DNA of 64,000 nucleotides from Opitutia bacterium (GTDB lineage Bacteria > Verrucomicrobiota > Verrucomicrobiia > Opitutales > Opitutaceae): assembly GCA_947475065.1 (NCBI GenBank), contig CANJLB010000018.1, positions 1 through 64,000 on the forward strand, read 5' to 3'. Under the pieces are notes generated by a model. The model ran no database searches. It was not told the origin of the DNA and saw only the letters and a program-made list of their open reading frames with translations. Of the stretch, positions 11,061 to 19,651 are shown in pieces (position 1 is the stretch's first letter; each line of letters opens with the position of its first letter). Position numbers and translations under genes: made by a program.

Positions 11061-11384
11061 CTAGCCCTTCGTACGCCCGTTGGTCGTTGGTGGCATAGGC
11101 ATGGGTGGGGTGCTGTGGATGCCCTGCGCACGGCGGGCGGAGCGCCAGCTTTCGCGATGCTTGCGGATCCAGTCAAGCAGCGCGTGCTCGAAGCCGATGT
11201 CCTGCCCAAGCCGCTCCGATTCAATCCATTTGTGCCGGAGAATCTCCTCCCGTTCGGCCAGAAACTCCTGATAAAGACTGGATTGCTTCACAAACTCGCA
11301 CGACGACGAGTCGGGCTGCTCCGGACGGGAAGTGGGGGACAGGTGAGCCACGGGAATCAAAGGGACGAAGCTGTCCCAACCCAC
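11061..11384 (-). CDS. small conserved protein, HKW..SE..DIGFE family
   Basis: A 107-residue or slightly shorter protein. The central part, EFLAEREEILRHKW, then ESERLGQDIGFEHALLDW, then HRESW, matches a small conserved family that I recall in Verrucomicrobia and cyanobacteria, sometimes labelled DUF4032. The function is unknown. The tail is Pro/Met rich and probably disordered. The start is uncertain: the GTG at 11384 is used because an in-frame stop lies five codons upstream and no ATG precedes the conserved block. There is no signal peptide or membrane helix. It faces away from recQ, with a 198-bp gap that shows nothing else. Confidence 0.7.
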   Translation of the reverse strand: MGWDSFVPLIPVAHLSPTSRPEQPDSSSCEFVKQSSLYQEFLAEREEILRHKWIESERLGQDIGFEHALLDWIRKHRESWRSARRAQGIHSTPPMPMPPTTNGRTKG

Positions 11385-11582
11385 GATAAAGCTAAATCAT
11401 GACACTCCGGGAGGTGCGCTCTGCGGCGCTGGGAGTCGAAACCGGCTTCGGGAAGGTTCACCATGTATGTAGGTGCCTAGAAAGTAAGTGGCAACGGCAG
11501 GGTGTCAATGCCCTGTTTGAAGGCTGCGGTTGCAAGAGATTTGCCGTGAATTGACCGTGGGCTTCGCGCAACGTGGTTCGCC

Positions 11583-13427
11583 GTGGCCGCTCCCGAATCC
11601 GACGACGAACTTCTTCACCCGCTCCAGACGACGTTTGGTTACCCGGCCTTCCGGCCGCTCCAGCGCGAGATCATCTCCGCCTCGCTGGCCGGGCAGGATG
11701 TGTTTGCTCTGCTGCCGACCGGCGGCGGCAAGTCGCTCTGCTTCCAGCTGCCCGCGCTCGTCCGCCCCGGTCTCACCGTCGTCGTCTCTCCGCTCATCGC
11801 GCTGATGAAGGATCAGGTGGACCAGCTGCAGGCTGCCGGCGTCGCGGCCACTTTTCTCAATTCCTCTCTCACCGAGGGCGAGGCCCGCTCGCGCCTCGCC
11901 GGCCTGCACCGCGGCGAGTGGCGGCTGCTCTACGTCGCACCCGAACGCCTCATGCTCGATGGCTGGCAGGATAACCTGAAAAACTGGAACGTCACCGCGA
12001 TCGCCATTGACGAGGCCCACTGCGTCTCCGAGTGGGGCCACGATTTTCGCCCGGAATACCGCCAGCTCGCGAAGCTCCGCGACCTCCTGCCCACCGTGCC
12101 CGTCATGGCACTCACCGCCACCGCGACCGGGCGCGTCCGCGCCGACATCATCACCCACCTGCGCCTCCGCGCGCCCGCCACCTTTGTCGCCAGCTTCAAC
12201 CGCCCCAATCTGACCTACCGCGTCCTCGCAAAGGACGAGCCGTTGAAACAAATCCTCGATTTCGCCCACCGGCGTGGCGACGAAAGCGGCATCGTCTACT
12301 GCGCCACACGCGCCACCACCGAGCGCGTGGCCGAGTCGCTCGCCAGGCGCGGTCTCGCCGCCCGCCCCTACCACGCCGGCCTCGCCCCTGAGGAGCGCTC
12401 CGTCAACCAGGAGCTGTTCCTCCGCGACGAGGTCAAGATCATCTGCGCCACCATCGCCTTCGGCATGGGCATCAACAAGCCCAACGTCCGCTGGATCATC
12501 CACCATGATCTTCCTAAAAACATTGAGGGCTACTATCAGGAGACGGGCCGGGCCGGGCGTGACGGCCTCCCCGGCGACTGCCTGCTGCTCTTCAGCGGCG
12601 GCGACATCGCCAAACAGACGCACTTCATCGAGGAAATCACCGACGAGCACGAGCGCAACGTCGCCCGCGCCCAGCTCCGCCAGATGACGCACTACGCCGA
12701 GAACGCCGCCTGCCGCCGGCGCGAGCTGCTGGTGTATTTCGGCGAAACCTTCCCGCTCGACCACTGCGGCGCATGCGACAACTGCCTTGAGCCCCGCGAC
12801 ACCTACGACGGCACGGTCGTGGCGCAGAAATTCCTCTCCTGTGTCTATCGCATCTGGCAGGCCGGCCGCTACGGCGTCGGCCTCAACCACCTCTCGGAAG
12901 TGCTCACCGGCGCCGACACCGAAAAAATCCGCCGCTGGGGCCACGAACAGCTCAGCACGTACGGTATCGGCAAGGAGCTCACCCGGCCCCAATGGGCCTC
13001 CGTCGGCCGTGAGCTGATGCGCCTCGGCCACGTCGCGCAAAGCACCGGCGAGTTCCCCGTCATCGAGCTCACCGAAGCCGGCCTGGCCGTTTTGAAGTCG
13101 CGCGAATCCATCTCCCTCACGAAGCCAATGGACACGCCAAAGGCAAAACGCGTCATCCGCCGCGAAGGCGACATTGCCTGCGACGAGATTCTCTTCGCAC
13201 GCCTGCGCGAAATGCGCAAGAAACTCGCCGACGAACGCCGCGTGCCCGCCTACGTCATCTTCGGCGACGCGACCCTGCGCCAGATGGCCCGCGAGTATCC
13301 CGCGACCGAGGCCGCGATGCATGGCATCTTCGGCATGGGCGAAAAAAAGCGCGCCGAGTTCGGCGCGAGCTTCGCCGCCGCCATCCGGAGCTTCCTCGAA
13401 ACCAACCCGCGAATCACATTCGACTGA
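11583..13427 (+). CDS. recQ: ATP-dependent DNA helicase RecQ
   Basis: A 3'-5' DNA helicase acting in recombinational repair and at stalled forks. The 614-residue protein has the complete RecQ layout: Walker A TGGGKS (46-51), DEAH (143-146), the aromatic-rich loop HCVSEWGHDFRPEY, helicase motif VI QETGRAGRDG, and zinc-binding cysteines 377, 395, 398 and 401 (CGACDNC). A winged-helix RQC domain follows and a C-terminal HRDC domain begins near residue 530. Translation starts at GTG 11583, giving the expected distance to the helicase core. It is monocistronic in appearance. The opposite strand carries a long open frame with no family features, rejected as a GC-bias shadow. Confidence 0.96.
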   Translation: MAAPESDDELLHPLQTTFGYPAFRPLQREIISASLAGQDVFALLPTGGGKSLCFQLPALVRPGLTVVVSPLIALMKDQVDQLQAAGVAATFLNSSLTEGEARSRLAGLHRGEWRLLYVAPERLMLDGWQDNLKNWNVTAIAIDEAHCVSEWGHDFRPEYRQLAKLRDLLPTVPVMALTATATGRVRADIITHLRLRAPATFVASFNRPNLTYRVLAKDEPLKQILDFAHRRGDESGIVYCATRATTERVAESLARRGLAARPYHAGLAPEERSVNQELFLRDEVKIICATIAFGMGINKPNVRWIIHHDLPKNIEGYYQETGRAGRDGLPGDCLLLFSGGDIAKQTHFIEEITDEHERNVARAQLRQMTHYAENAACRRRELLVYFGETFPLDHCGACDNCLEPRDTYDGTVVAQKFLSCVYRIWQAGRYGVGLNHLSEVLTGADTEKIRRWGHEQLSTYGIGKELTRPQWASVGRELMRLGHVAQSTGEFPVIELTEAGLAVLKSRESISLTKPMDTPKAKRVIRREGDIACDEILFARLREMRKKLADERRVPAYVIFGDATLRQMAREYPATEAAMHGIFGMGEKKRAEFGASFAAAIRSFLETNPRITFD

Positions 13428-13532
13428 GCACGGCGCTCCACGCGGATTCGTCCGCCACCTCGCCCGCGCGGCCGCGAAACCGTGCTTGCCTCACGGGCAT
13501 CCTTTGCTCCAATCCAATCGTGGCCCCCCACC

Positions 13533-14420
13533 ATGAAAACCTCCGCCCGCCTCGCGCTTCTGCTCGTGCTGTTTTCCCTCGGTGTGTGCCTGACACCGTG
13601 CCACGCCGCCGATCAGTCGGCGGCACCACCCGCCGCCGCTCCGGTCGCTTTTGCGCAAGTTTATGAGGACTCGGCCAAAGGATTCGCGTTCGACGTGCCC
13701 GCAGGCTGGTCCGTGAGCATGAGCGGCGACACGCTGTTGGTTAACAATCAGCGACCCGGGTTAAATCTCACATATTGGAACCCCGGGCGCGGGGCTGGTG
13801 CCGGTGTGATGCGTGCGCCGGATAAGCCTCCCGAGGAAATCATCCAATTGCTTCTTCCGGGAGAAATCTGGCTCAAACTGACTTCGTCGCCCGGCACTAA
13901 CCGGGAGCCGGACTCGGCCGTATCGGAAATCAACATGCGGCTCGCCCGCGCGGTAGCGCCGACCGCCAACCCCGATCTTCTCAGATTGAGCTTCAGCTTT
14001 TACAAACACGGGCACTGGTTTGACTGCATTGCCTTCCTGCGCTCTCCGGTTAGCGACGTGGAACAGGGGAAGCTGCGGACTATGCTCCAGAACCTGCGCT
14101 TCATGGACAAACCGGTGAGCAATGTGACCTGGGCGACAACGCTCGCGCTGCAAAGCCTGCCCGCTGCCGTGCGAGACATTAAGGACCCACGACAGCCGGG
14201 CCCTCCGTATATGCAGCCGCCACCGACCGTCACGCTGACCACGCAGTCCTTGGAAGACGCCTATCTCGTCACGTTCACGCTCAACCGGATGCCGCCGGAG
14301 CTGGGTGCGGCCTACCAGGCGGGCGACACTTGGAAATTTCTTGTTTCCCGCGACGGCACAGTCACCCGGCAGGGCGTGCGATCGCCCACGCCACCCACCA
14401 CGGCCAAGCCGCCGAACTGA
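13533..14420 (+). CDS. secreted protein of unknown function
   Basis: A 295-residue protein with a typical signal peptide (MKTSARLALLLVLFSLGV, cleavage after CHAAD). The N-terminal mature part (YEDSAKGFAFDVPAGWSVS) resembles the opening strands of PsbP/DUF1795-like beta-sandwich domains, which often begin with a phrase such as 'gf.f..P.gW'. The C-terminus is proline and threonine rich. No catalytic motif is evident. The ATG at 13533 is chosen because it directly precedes the signal peptide; an upstream ATG at 13482 would mask it. It ends 9 bp before the convergent xseA stop. Function is unknown. Confidence 0.78.
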   Translation: MKTSARLALLLVLFSLGVCLTPCHAADQSAAPPAAAPVAFAQVYEDSAKGFAFDVPAGWSVSMSGDTLLVNNQRPGLNLTYWNPGRGAGAGVMRAPDKPPEEIIQLLLPGEIWLKLTSSPGTNREPDSAVSEINMRLARAVAPTANPDLLRLSFSFYKHGHWFDCIAFLRSPVSDVEQGKLRTMLQNLRFMDKPVSNVTWATTLALQSLPAAVRDIKDPRQPGPPYMQPPPTVTLTTQSLEDAYLVTFTLNRMPPELGAAYQAGDTWKFLVSRDGTVTRQGVRSPTPPTTAKPPN

Positions 14421-14429
14421 GCGCGTCCT

Positions 14430-15797
14430 TCACACGCCAGTCTCCACGCGCACGGGCGCGGTGCCGTCGGCGAACTCTGTCGTGAGCCGCTGGCCGGCGC
14501 GCAGCCCGGCACGGCGGGCGACGGGCTTCCCTTTTTCATCGCGCACGATCGCAAAACCCCGGTTGAGCACCGACGCCGGGCTCGCCGACTCCAGCCGTTT
14601 CCAAAGCGCAAGCAGCCGGTGCGACTCCAGCTGCACGCGGGTCTCCGGCGAACGTTGTGCCAGCGTCGCACGCACCGTCGCCAGCCGCTCGCGCTGGCCG
14701 CGCACCGCCGCCGTCAGCGCCGCCGCGAGCCGGTTCGCCGTATCGTCGAGCCGCAGCCAGCCCTGCTCAATCTGCGCCGCCGGCGTGAGCAACCGCAGCC
14801 GCGAACGCGCGTGGTCGAGCCGCTCGCGGGCGCGCTCCGTGGCACCCGCCACCGCCGCACCCATCGCCATGCCGGCCTGCTCCGCCCGTTCCGCGCACTC
14901 GACAAACGCGCTCGAGATCAGCTCCGCAGCGGCGCTCGGTGTCTCGGCGCGCACGTCGGCCGCAAAGTCGCACAGGGTAAAGTCAATCTCGTGCCCGACC
15001 GCCGAGATCACCGGCACCGGACATGCCGCAACCGTCCGCACCAGCGCCTCCTCATTGAACGCCCACAGGTCTTCGATGCTCCCGCCGCCGCGCCCGATCA
15101 CGAACAGGTCGAATATTCCCATCCGCTCAGCCAGCCGCAGCATTGCCACCATCTCGGCCGCCGCGCCCGCACCCTGCACCTTGGCCGGCAGCAGCACGAG
15201 CCGTCCGCGCCAGCCGCGCCGCGTGAGGATGCGCAGAAAATCCTGGGCCGCCGCGCCTGTCGGCGACGTGACGAAGCCCACGCACCGCGGCATCGCCGGT
15301 ATCGCTCGCTTCCGCTCCGGCGCAAACAGCCCGTCGCCGGCCAGCCGCCGCTTGAGTGCCTCGAACTCGCGCTGCAGCCGCCCCACCCCGTCCTCGACCA
15401 CCACGCGCACGATGAGCTGATACTGCCCGCGCGCCTCGTAGACGCTGGCCTCGCCAAACAGCAGCACCTGCCCGCCGTCGCGCAACACCGCCGCCTGCCG
15501 GGCCGCGTCGCCGCGAAACAGCACACAGCCCACCTGTGCGCCCGCGTCCTTCAGCGAAAAATAAACGTGCCCGCTGGCCTGCGCGCGAAGATTGCTCACC
15601 TCGCCCCGCACCCAGCACGGCGCGATGCCGCCTTCCAGCAGCGTCTTCACCCGCCGCGTAAACTCGCTCACGCTCTCCGCCCGCGGGCCAGGATCGGGCT
15701 CGGCCATCGGCGATGAGCCTGCCGCCGGGCTGAAGTCCGGGCCCAGCGGCAGGTTTTCCTCCGTGGTCGCAGCCAATCGTTTCGGGCGGTTTTTCAT
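14430..15797 (-). CDS. xseA: exodeoxyribonuclease VII large subunit
   Basis: The catalytic subunit of ExoVII, which degrades single-stranded DNA from both ends in mismatch repair and damage tolerance. The 455-residue protein has the N-terminal OB-fold (WVRGEVSNLRAQASGHVYFSLKD) and the nuclease signature region PTGAAAQDF, IGRGGGSIEDLW, and HEIDFTLCDFAADVRAETPSAAAE cut across several strands. A coiled-coil C-terminal half is rich in Arg/Ala and would bind XseB subunits. No xseB is seen in the window. The ATG at 15797 (MKNRPKR) leaves 16 bp to the upstream TVP38-type gene; an ATG at 15824 would overlap that gene by 11 bp. The first 30 residues are a non-conserved tail. Confidence 0.93.
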   Translation of the reverse strand: MKNRPKRLAATTEENLPLGPDFSPAAGSSPMAEPDPGPRAESVSEFTRRVKTLLEGGIAPCWVRGEVSNLRAQASGHVYFSLKDAGAQVGCVLFRGDAARQAAVLRDGGQVLLFGEASVYEARGQYQLIVRVVVEDGVGRLQREFEALKRRLAGDGLFAPERKRAIPAMPRCVGFVTSPTGAAAQDFLRILTRRGWRGRLVLLPAKVQGAGAAAEMVAMLRLAERMGIFDLFVIGRGGGSIEDLWAFNEEALVRTVAACPVPVISAVGHEIDFTLCDFAADVRAETPSAAAELISSAFVECAERAEQAGMAMGAAVAGATERARERLDHARSRLRLLTPAAQIEQGWLRLDDTANRLAAALTAAVRGQRERLATVRATLAQRSPETRVQLESHRLLALWKRLESASPASVLNRGFAIVRDEKGKPVARRAGLRAGQRLTTEFADGTAPVRVETGV

Positions 15798-15813
15798 TTT
15801 TACCCTTTCGCCT

Positions 15814-16512
15814 TCATCCTTCACCCTTGGTCTTGGTCCGCCGGCCGTGGTAGTGTCGCCGCGCGAGATTCGCGCCGGCGGCCAGTGCGATCAGCACCAG
15901 CACAACGAGCAGAATGAGCCCGGCCTTCCCCTGCTTGAGCTGCGCACCAAAATAAACCCACGCCGCCGCATGCGGACATGCGGTCAGGCAAGATACCAGC
16001 AGGTAGCGGCGAAACGGCACGTCGCCGAGGCCGAGCAGACAGTTTTGCACAAAAAACGGCACGCCCGGCGTCACCCGCAGCAGAACGATGAGCGCGGTCG
16101 TGTCTCCCGGCGGCACCTCCGGCATTTTGTGCCCCAGCCGCGCTAGCAGCCGCGCCAGCCACGTTCGCAGCGCGTACCGCGCCAGCCAGTAGGTCAGGGC
16201 CATGTTGATCGCAAACGCGACGCAGGTGAGCCCAATCACCGCGGGCATCCCCAACGTCGGGACAAATGCCGGTCCCGCCGCCAAGGTAAAAAACATCATC
16301 GGCAGCCCCAACGCAGGCAACAATGCCATCCCACAAAAAAATGCCAATGGCCCGGCGTTCCTGAGCACCTCAAGGCCGTGATGCACCTGTGCCATCAGCC
16401 CCGCGGCACCGAACTCGTGCAACGCCACCGCGCCGGCCACCGCCAGCACGAGCCCGGCGACGATGAGTTTCATGAGCTGCATTTTTCGCACCAGAAGCTG
16501 GGAGGATGACAT
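15814..16512 (-). CDS. TVP38/TMEM64-family (SNARE-associated/DedA-like) membrane protein
   Basis: A 232-residue inner-membrane protein with about five hydrophobic helices. The family core is clear: LGLPMMFFTLAAG.AF, then an amphipathic re-entrant part and LLRVTPGVPFFVQNCLLG, matching the R-x-x-P-x-x-P-F/N pattern of VTT-domain proteins. Members are proposed lipid scramblases or transport factors. The start at 16512 (MSSSQLL) is used; 16533 and 16482 are alternatives. The gene lies directly upstream of xseA on the same strand and is likely co-transcribed with it. It ends in a basic tail (RRHYHGRRTKTK), consistent with a cytosolic C-terminus. Confidence 0.85.
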   Translation of the reverse strand: MSSSQLLVRKMQLMKLIVAGLVLAVAGAVALHEFGAAGLMAQVHHGLEVLRNAGPLAFFCGMALLPALGLPMMFFTLAAGPAFVPTLGMPAVIGLTCVAFAINMALTYWLARYALRTWLARLLARLGHKMPEVPPGDTTALIVLLRVTPGVPFFVQNCLLGLGDVPFRRYLLVSCLTACPHAAAWVYFGAQLKQGKAGLILLVVLVLIALAAGANLARRHYHGRRTKTKGEG

Positions 16513-16594
16513 CGGCAACACGATGCCGCGCATCGGGCCTGAGCGTCAAGCCGGGCAGCGGTCAGGCAGGGGGGAAACCGCCGCCGAGCACAAC

Positions 16595-18862
16595 TCACTC
16601 TTTTGACGGCGGAGCGTTCTCGCTCTTGGACATCACGACGTAGTAATCCTTGTAGGACTTGTCGTAATATTGGGCGTAATAATAGCCCGACACCGAGAGG
16701 TTGAGGCCGTTTAACACCGCGCCATACACCGAGACATTGGCCTCCAGCAGCTTCTTGGCCGCGAACTGGGCCGCCTTGCGGCGCACCTTGTTGAAGAAAA
16801 TTGAGAACAGCGAGCCGTCCATCAGGGGCAGGATGATCAGTGCATCGCTCACAGCCGCCAGCGGCGGCGTGTCAAAAAAGACCCGGTCGTAGCGTTTGCG
16901 CAAATCGGACACCATGATCTCAAATTTTTTGCTGTTCAGGATCTGGGTGGGATTTTTGGCCCGGCCACCGCTCGTCAGGACATCGAGATTGGGGTGGAGC
17001 TGCTTGATCACCACATCGTCGAACGCGACACCGCCGGCGATCACATCAATGACACCTTTCAGATTCTCCTGACGGAATGATTTGTGGATGTTCGGCTTGC
17101 GCAAATCACAGTCAATGATCAGGACCCGTTCCCCGTGGGCCGCAAAGGTGAGCGCGAGATTGGTCGTGACGAAGGACTTGCCCTCGCCCGGTATTGTGCT
17201 CGTGATCAGGATGCACTGGCCGTTTTTGCTTTCGTCCTTGAGCCGCAAGGCCGAATGGAGCGCGAGAAAGGCTTCGGACACCTGCCGGTCGGCGTTGTTC
17301 GCGACAATCTGCGCCTTGTCGGGCTGCTCCATTTTTTTGATCTGCGGAATGATCCCGACCAGCGGCAGCCCGATGACTGATTCGATGTCAAAGGAGCTCT
17401 TCACCCGGTCATCAATGTAGGCGACAAAAAAGGCGAAAACCAAGCCCAGTCCCAGCCCGGCGGCGACCCCGAGGCTGAGATTGATGGTCATGTTGGGCGA
17501 GACATAGTCGTCCTTGTCGGGCGCGCCGGCACGGTCGAGCATGCTGGTCGTACTCGGATCCAATGACGCGGTCTGCGACAAGTTGGCCAGTTTGCCTTGC
17601 AATTCCTGCAACAGGCTGATCGCGGTTCTTTTGGTCAGTTCCAGTTTGTCATACTCAATCGCCAGTCCGTCCAATTGCCGGACATCCTCCTTGGCTTTCT
17701 CCATCAAGGCTTTGGTTGCCTCCAAATTGTCCCTCGCGTTGCTCGCATTGGCATGAACGAGCGCCACGGCGTTGGCCACCGCGATCTTCAGCTCCTGCTC
17801 CGTCCGTTTACGGCCCTCCTTGGCTGTAATCAAAAAGGGCCATTTTTCTCCGTATTTGGTCTCCATCTGGGAGATCTCAATGTTGGCCGAAGCAATTTGT
17901 CCCTTTAGAGTGCCGATGGGCCCACCCGAAATGATCGGCAGTTCCGTCAGATCGCGCCCGTCCTTGATATACTGGTCAACCTGATTGCTGATATTTGTCC
18001 ACTTATTAAGCTCGCTTTGCTGTTCGTCAAACCTGGATGAATTAGTGTACAAGGTTTTTCTGATGGTGTCGCTTTTCTCGCTCAAAGAGACGTTCCCGCT
18101 TTCCCTTTTAAAGCCATCAATGGCCTTCTCGGCGGCGGCGACCTTTTTTTCCTGATCAGTCACGCGCAGCTTCAATTCCGCGACCATGGAAACGTCCGCT
18201 TTGCTAATCGTGTTCTCCTTGTAGTCCAAATAGGCTTCGGTAAAGTAATTAGCGACCTTGGCGGCGATGGCCGGATTGGGATGCCGATATCTCACCTCAA
18301 GGACAAAGGTCCCGCGCCGTACAACCACGCTTCGATTGCCATTCAGAAAGTCCTCTGGCCCGATGGGGCCGCCGGTCGAGCCGTAGGCGGCCATAAACTC
18401 CCTCAGGTCGGCGCCGCCGTTCATCCGGAGTTTCTCGGCCACCCGCGTCAAAACCGCCCCGCTGTGGAAAACGCTCAGCAGCGTGCCCAGCTCTTCGGGC
18501 CCGATCAGGTCTTCCATTCCGGGTTTGTTGCCCTTATTATTATCTAGCACGGTGTAGCCCCGACGCTGCACGGTCATGGTGGCCAGCGCCGAGTAGATCT
18601 TCGTCTGGCTCAGGGTGTAGACCAGGGCCGAGGAGAACACCACGAGAAACACCACGATGATATACCAGATGCGCTCCCGCAGGATCAGCACATAGTCCTG
18701 CAAGCTGCGCTGCAGGCCCCCCTCACGTTTGCCGCCAGAGCCGTAACCGCCATATCCATACCCCCCATAGCCGTAGCCGCCATAGCCATACCCGGATGAG
18801 CTGCCATAACCGTAACCGTGGTCACCGCCGGAACGAGGTTGCTTGGAGGAGTTCGAACTCAT
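16595..18862 (-). CDS. polysaccharide co-polymerase / BY-kinase (Wzc-like) with Gly-Tyr-rich N-terminus
   Basis: A 755-residue inner-membrane protein controlling exopolysaccharide chain length and export by tyrosine autophosphorylation. It has a Wzz-type domain between membrane helices at about 65-84 and 461-483, with long periplasmic coiled coil at about 225-430. The cytosolic kinase has Walker A TIPGEGKS (556-563), Walker A' VLIIDCDLRKP (580-590) and Walker B VFFDTPP (661-667). The C-terminus carries eight tyrosines within residues 727-741, the usual autophosphorylation cluster. Residues 16-43 form an unusual Gly-Tyr repeat in front of the first helix. It is 22 bp downstream of the Wza-like gene. 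No separate phosphatase gene is visible. Confidence 0.93.
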   Translation of the reverse strand: MSSNSSKQPRSGGDHGYGYGSSSGYGYGGYGYGGYGYGGYGSGGKREGGLQRSLQDYVLILRERIWYIIVVFLVVFSSALVYTLSQTKIYSALATMTVQRRGYTVLDNNKGNKPGMEDLIGPEELGTLLSVFHSGAVLTRVAEKLRMNGGADLREFMAAYGSTGGPIGPEDFLNGNRSVVVRRGTFVLEVRYRHPNPAIAAKVANYFTEAYLDYKENTISKADVSMVAELKLRVTDQEKKVAAAEKAIDGFKRESGNVSLSEKSDTIRKTLYTNSSRFDEQQSELNKWTNISNQVDQYIKDGRDLTELPIISGGPIGTLKGQIASANIEISQMETKYGEKWPFLITAKEGRKRTEQELKIAVANAVALVHANASNARDNLEATKALMEKAKEDVRQLDGLAIEYDKLELTKRTAISLLQELQGKLANLSQTASLDPSTTSMLDRAGAPDKDDYVSPNMTINLSLGVAAGLGLGLVFAFFVAYIDDRVKSSFDIESVIGLPLVGIIPQIKKMEQPDKAQIVANNADRQVSEAFLALHSALRLKDESKNGQCILITSTIPGEGKSFVTTNLALTFAAHGERVLIIDCDLRKPNIHKSFRQENLKGVIDVIAGGVAFDDVVIKQLHPNLDVLTSGGRAKNPTQILNSKKFEIMVSDLRKRYDRVFFDTPPLAAVSDALIILPLMDGSLFSIFFNKVRRKAAQFAAKKLLEANVSVYGAVLNGLNLSVSGYYYAQYYDKSYKDYYVVMSKSENAPPSKE
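18734..18817 (-). repeat. Gly-Tyr codon repeat inside the BY-kinase gene
   Basis: These bases encode residues 16-43 of the kinase and consist of near-tandem units reading GGYGY on the minus strand (ATAGCCGTAGCCGCC-type units on the plus strand). Synonymous changes between units suggest they are maintained at protein level. The segment is cytosolic and precedes the first membrane helix. Confidence 0.8.
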
Positions 18863-18884
18863 GGGCTGGAGGGACGCGGAGCAG

Positions 18885-19529
18885 TTAAATAATGATTTCC
18901 TTGACGAAGATAATGTCGCCTGGCTGAAGCTGCAAGTCGTTTTTGGGGTCCTTGATCAGGTTCGTGGCATCAATGATTATGAGTTCCTTGCTGCCATCGG
19001 CGTGCGTGCGCGTCACCTGCACATTGCTCCTTTTCGCAACCGAGTTGAAGCCACCGGCCTGGGTAATCGCGTCCATCAATTTCAGCCCTTTGTTGGGATC
19101 AATCGGCACAACACGCTGGCTGGTGACCGCACCCGTCACATTGACGGTGCGGGAGACATACTCCACCACGGCGACCGTGATCGTGGGATTTTTCAGGTAG
19201 TCGGGTTTGTAACGCTCGGTGATCAGGCGTTCAGCCTGCCGCACGGTCGCACCCGTCAGATCAATCGGTTTCTCCAAATAAGGCAGATCGACCGTGTAGT
19301 CCTGCGAAATGATCTTGGCCTTCATTGAATCGTTCAGGGTGGGCTGATCCAGCACCTGCACCGAAATTTTGTCCCCCGGCTGCAAAACATAATCTACATG
19401 TCCTGCTCCGCCCACGGGAGGAGGAGGAGATATGGCCTGCGGCGCTGCGCCCCGGGCGGTCAGGCCAACGAGCAGCATCAGCGCAATCCAAGGTGTAAAA
19501 CGTCGAAACCGGATGATGATTTTTTTCAT
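18885..19529 (-). CDS. polysaccharide export protein (Wza-like, SLBB domain)
   Basis: An outer-membrane or periplasmic export protein of 214 residues. After a signal-like N-terminus (MKKIIIRFRRFTPWIALMLL, cleavage near ARGAA) comes the Poly_export domain (VLQPGDKISVQVLDQP) and one SLBB domain (VNVTGAVTSQRVVPI, then LMDAITQAGGFN), ending LQPGDIIFVKE. It is much shorter than E. coli Wza and lacks the C-terminal amphipathic barrel helix, so another protein such as the adjacent beta-barrel may form the outer-membrane channel. No lipobox cysteine follows the signal. The start at 19529 is set by the signal peptide. It follows a terminator hairpin and is followed by the BY-kinase. Confidence 0.9.
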   Translation of the reverse strand: MKKIIIRFRRFTPWIALMLLVGLTARGAAPQAISPPPPVGGAGHVDYVLQPGDKISVQVLDQPTLNDSMKAKIISQDYTVDLPYLEKPIDLTGATVRQAERLITERYKPDYLKNPTITVAVVEYVSRTVNVTGAVTSQRVVPIDPNKGLKLMDAITQAGGFNSVAKRSNVQVTRTHADGSKELIIIDATNLIKDPKNDLQLQPGDIIFVKEIII

Positions 19530-19541
19530 GGGAAGGCAGGG

Positions 19542-19578
19542 AAAAAAAAGGCCAGCCGACGGGAGGTCGGACTGGCCT
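19542..19578 (-). terminator. intrinsic terminator / possible attenuator
   Basis: On the minus strand a 12-pair GC-rich stem (AGGCCAG with CTGGCCT, then CCGAC with GTCGG, one bulged base, a 5-nt loop) is followed by a run of eight T residues at 19549-19542. This is a textbook rho-independent terminator. It lies after the beta-barrel gene and 12 bp before the Wza-like start, so transcription entering from upstream would be stopped or attenuated here. Confidence 0.88.
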
Positions 19579-19651
19579 GAGGTGATTGTAAGAGTGAGGA
19601 CTGCAAAAAATCGGTTTGGTTCCAATTTTCGGAGCCTCAATCGCTCCACGT

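Noticed and set aside
11505-13322. 605-codon open frame antisense to recQ
   Set aside because: High-GC shadow frame: no family motifs and Gly/Ala/Val/Asp-biased composition, while the plus strand encodes a complete RecQ.
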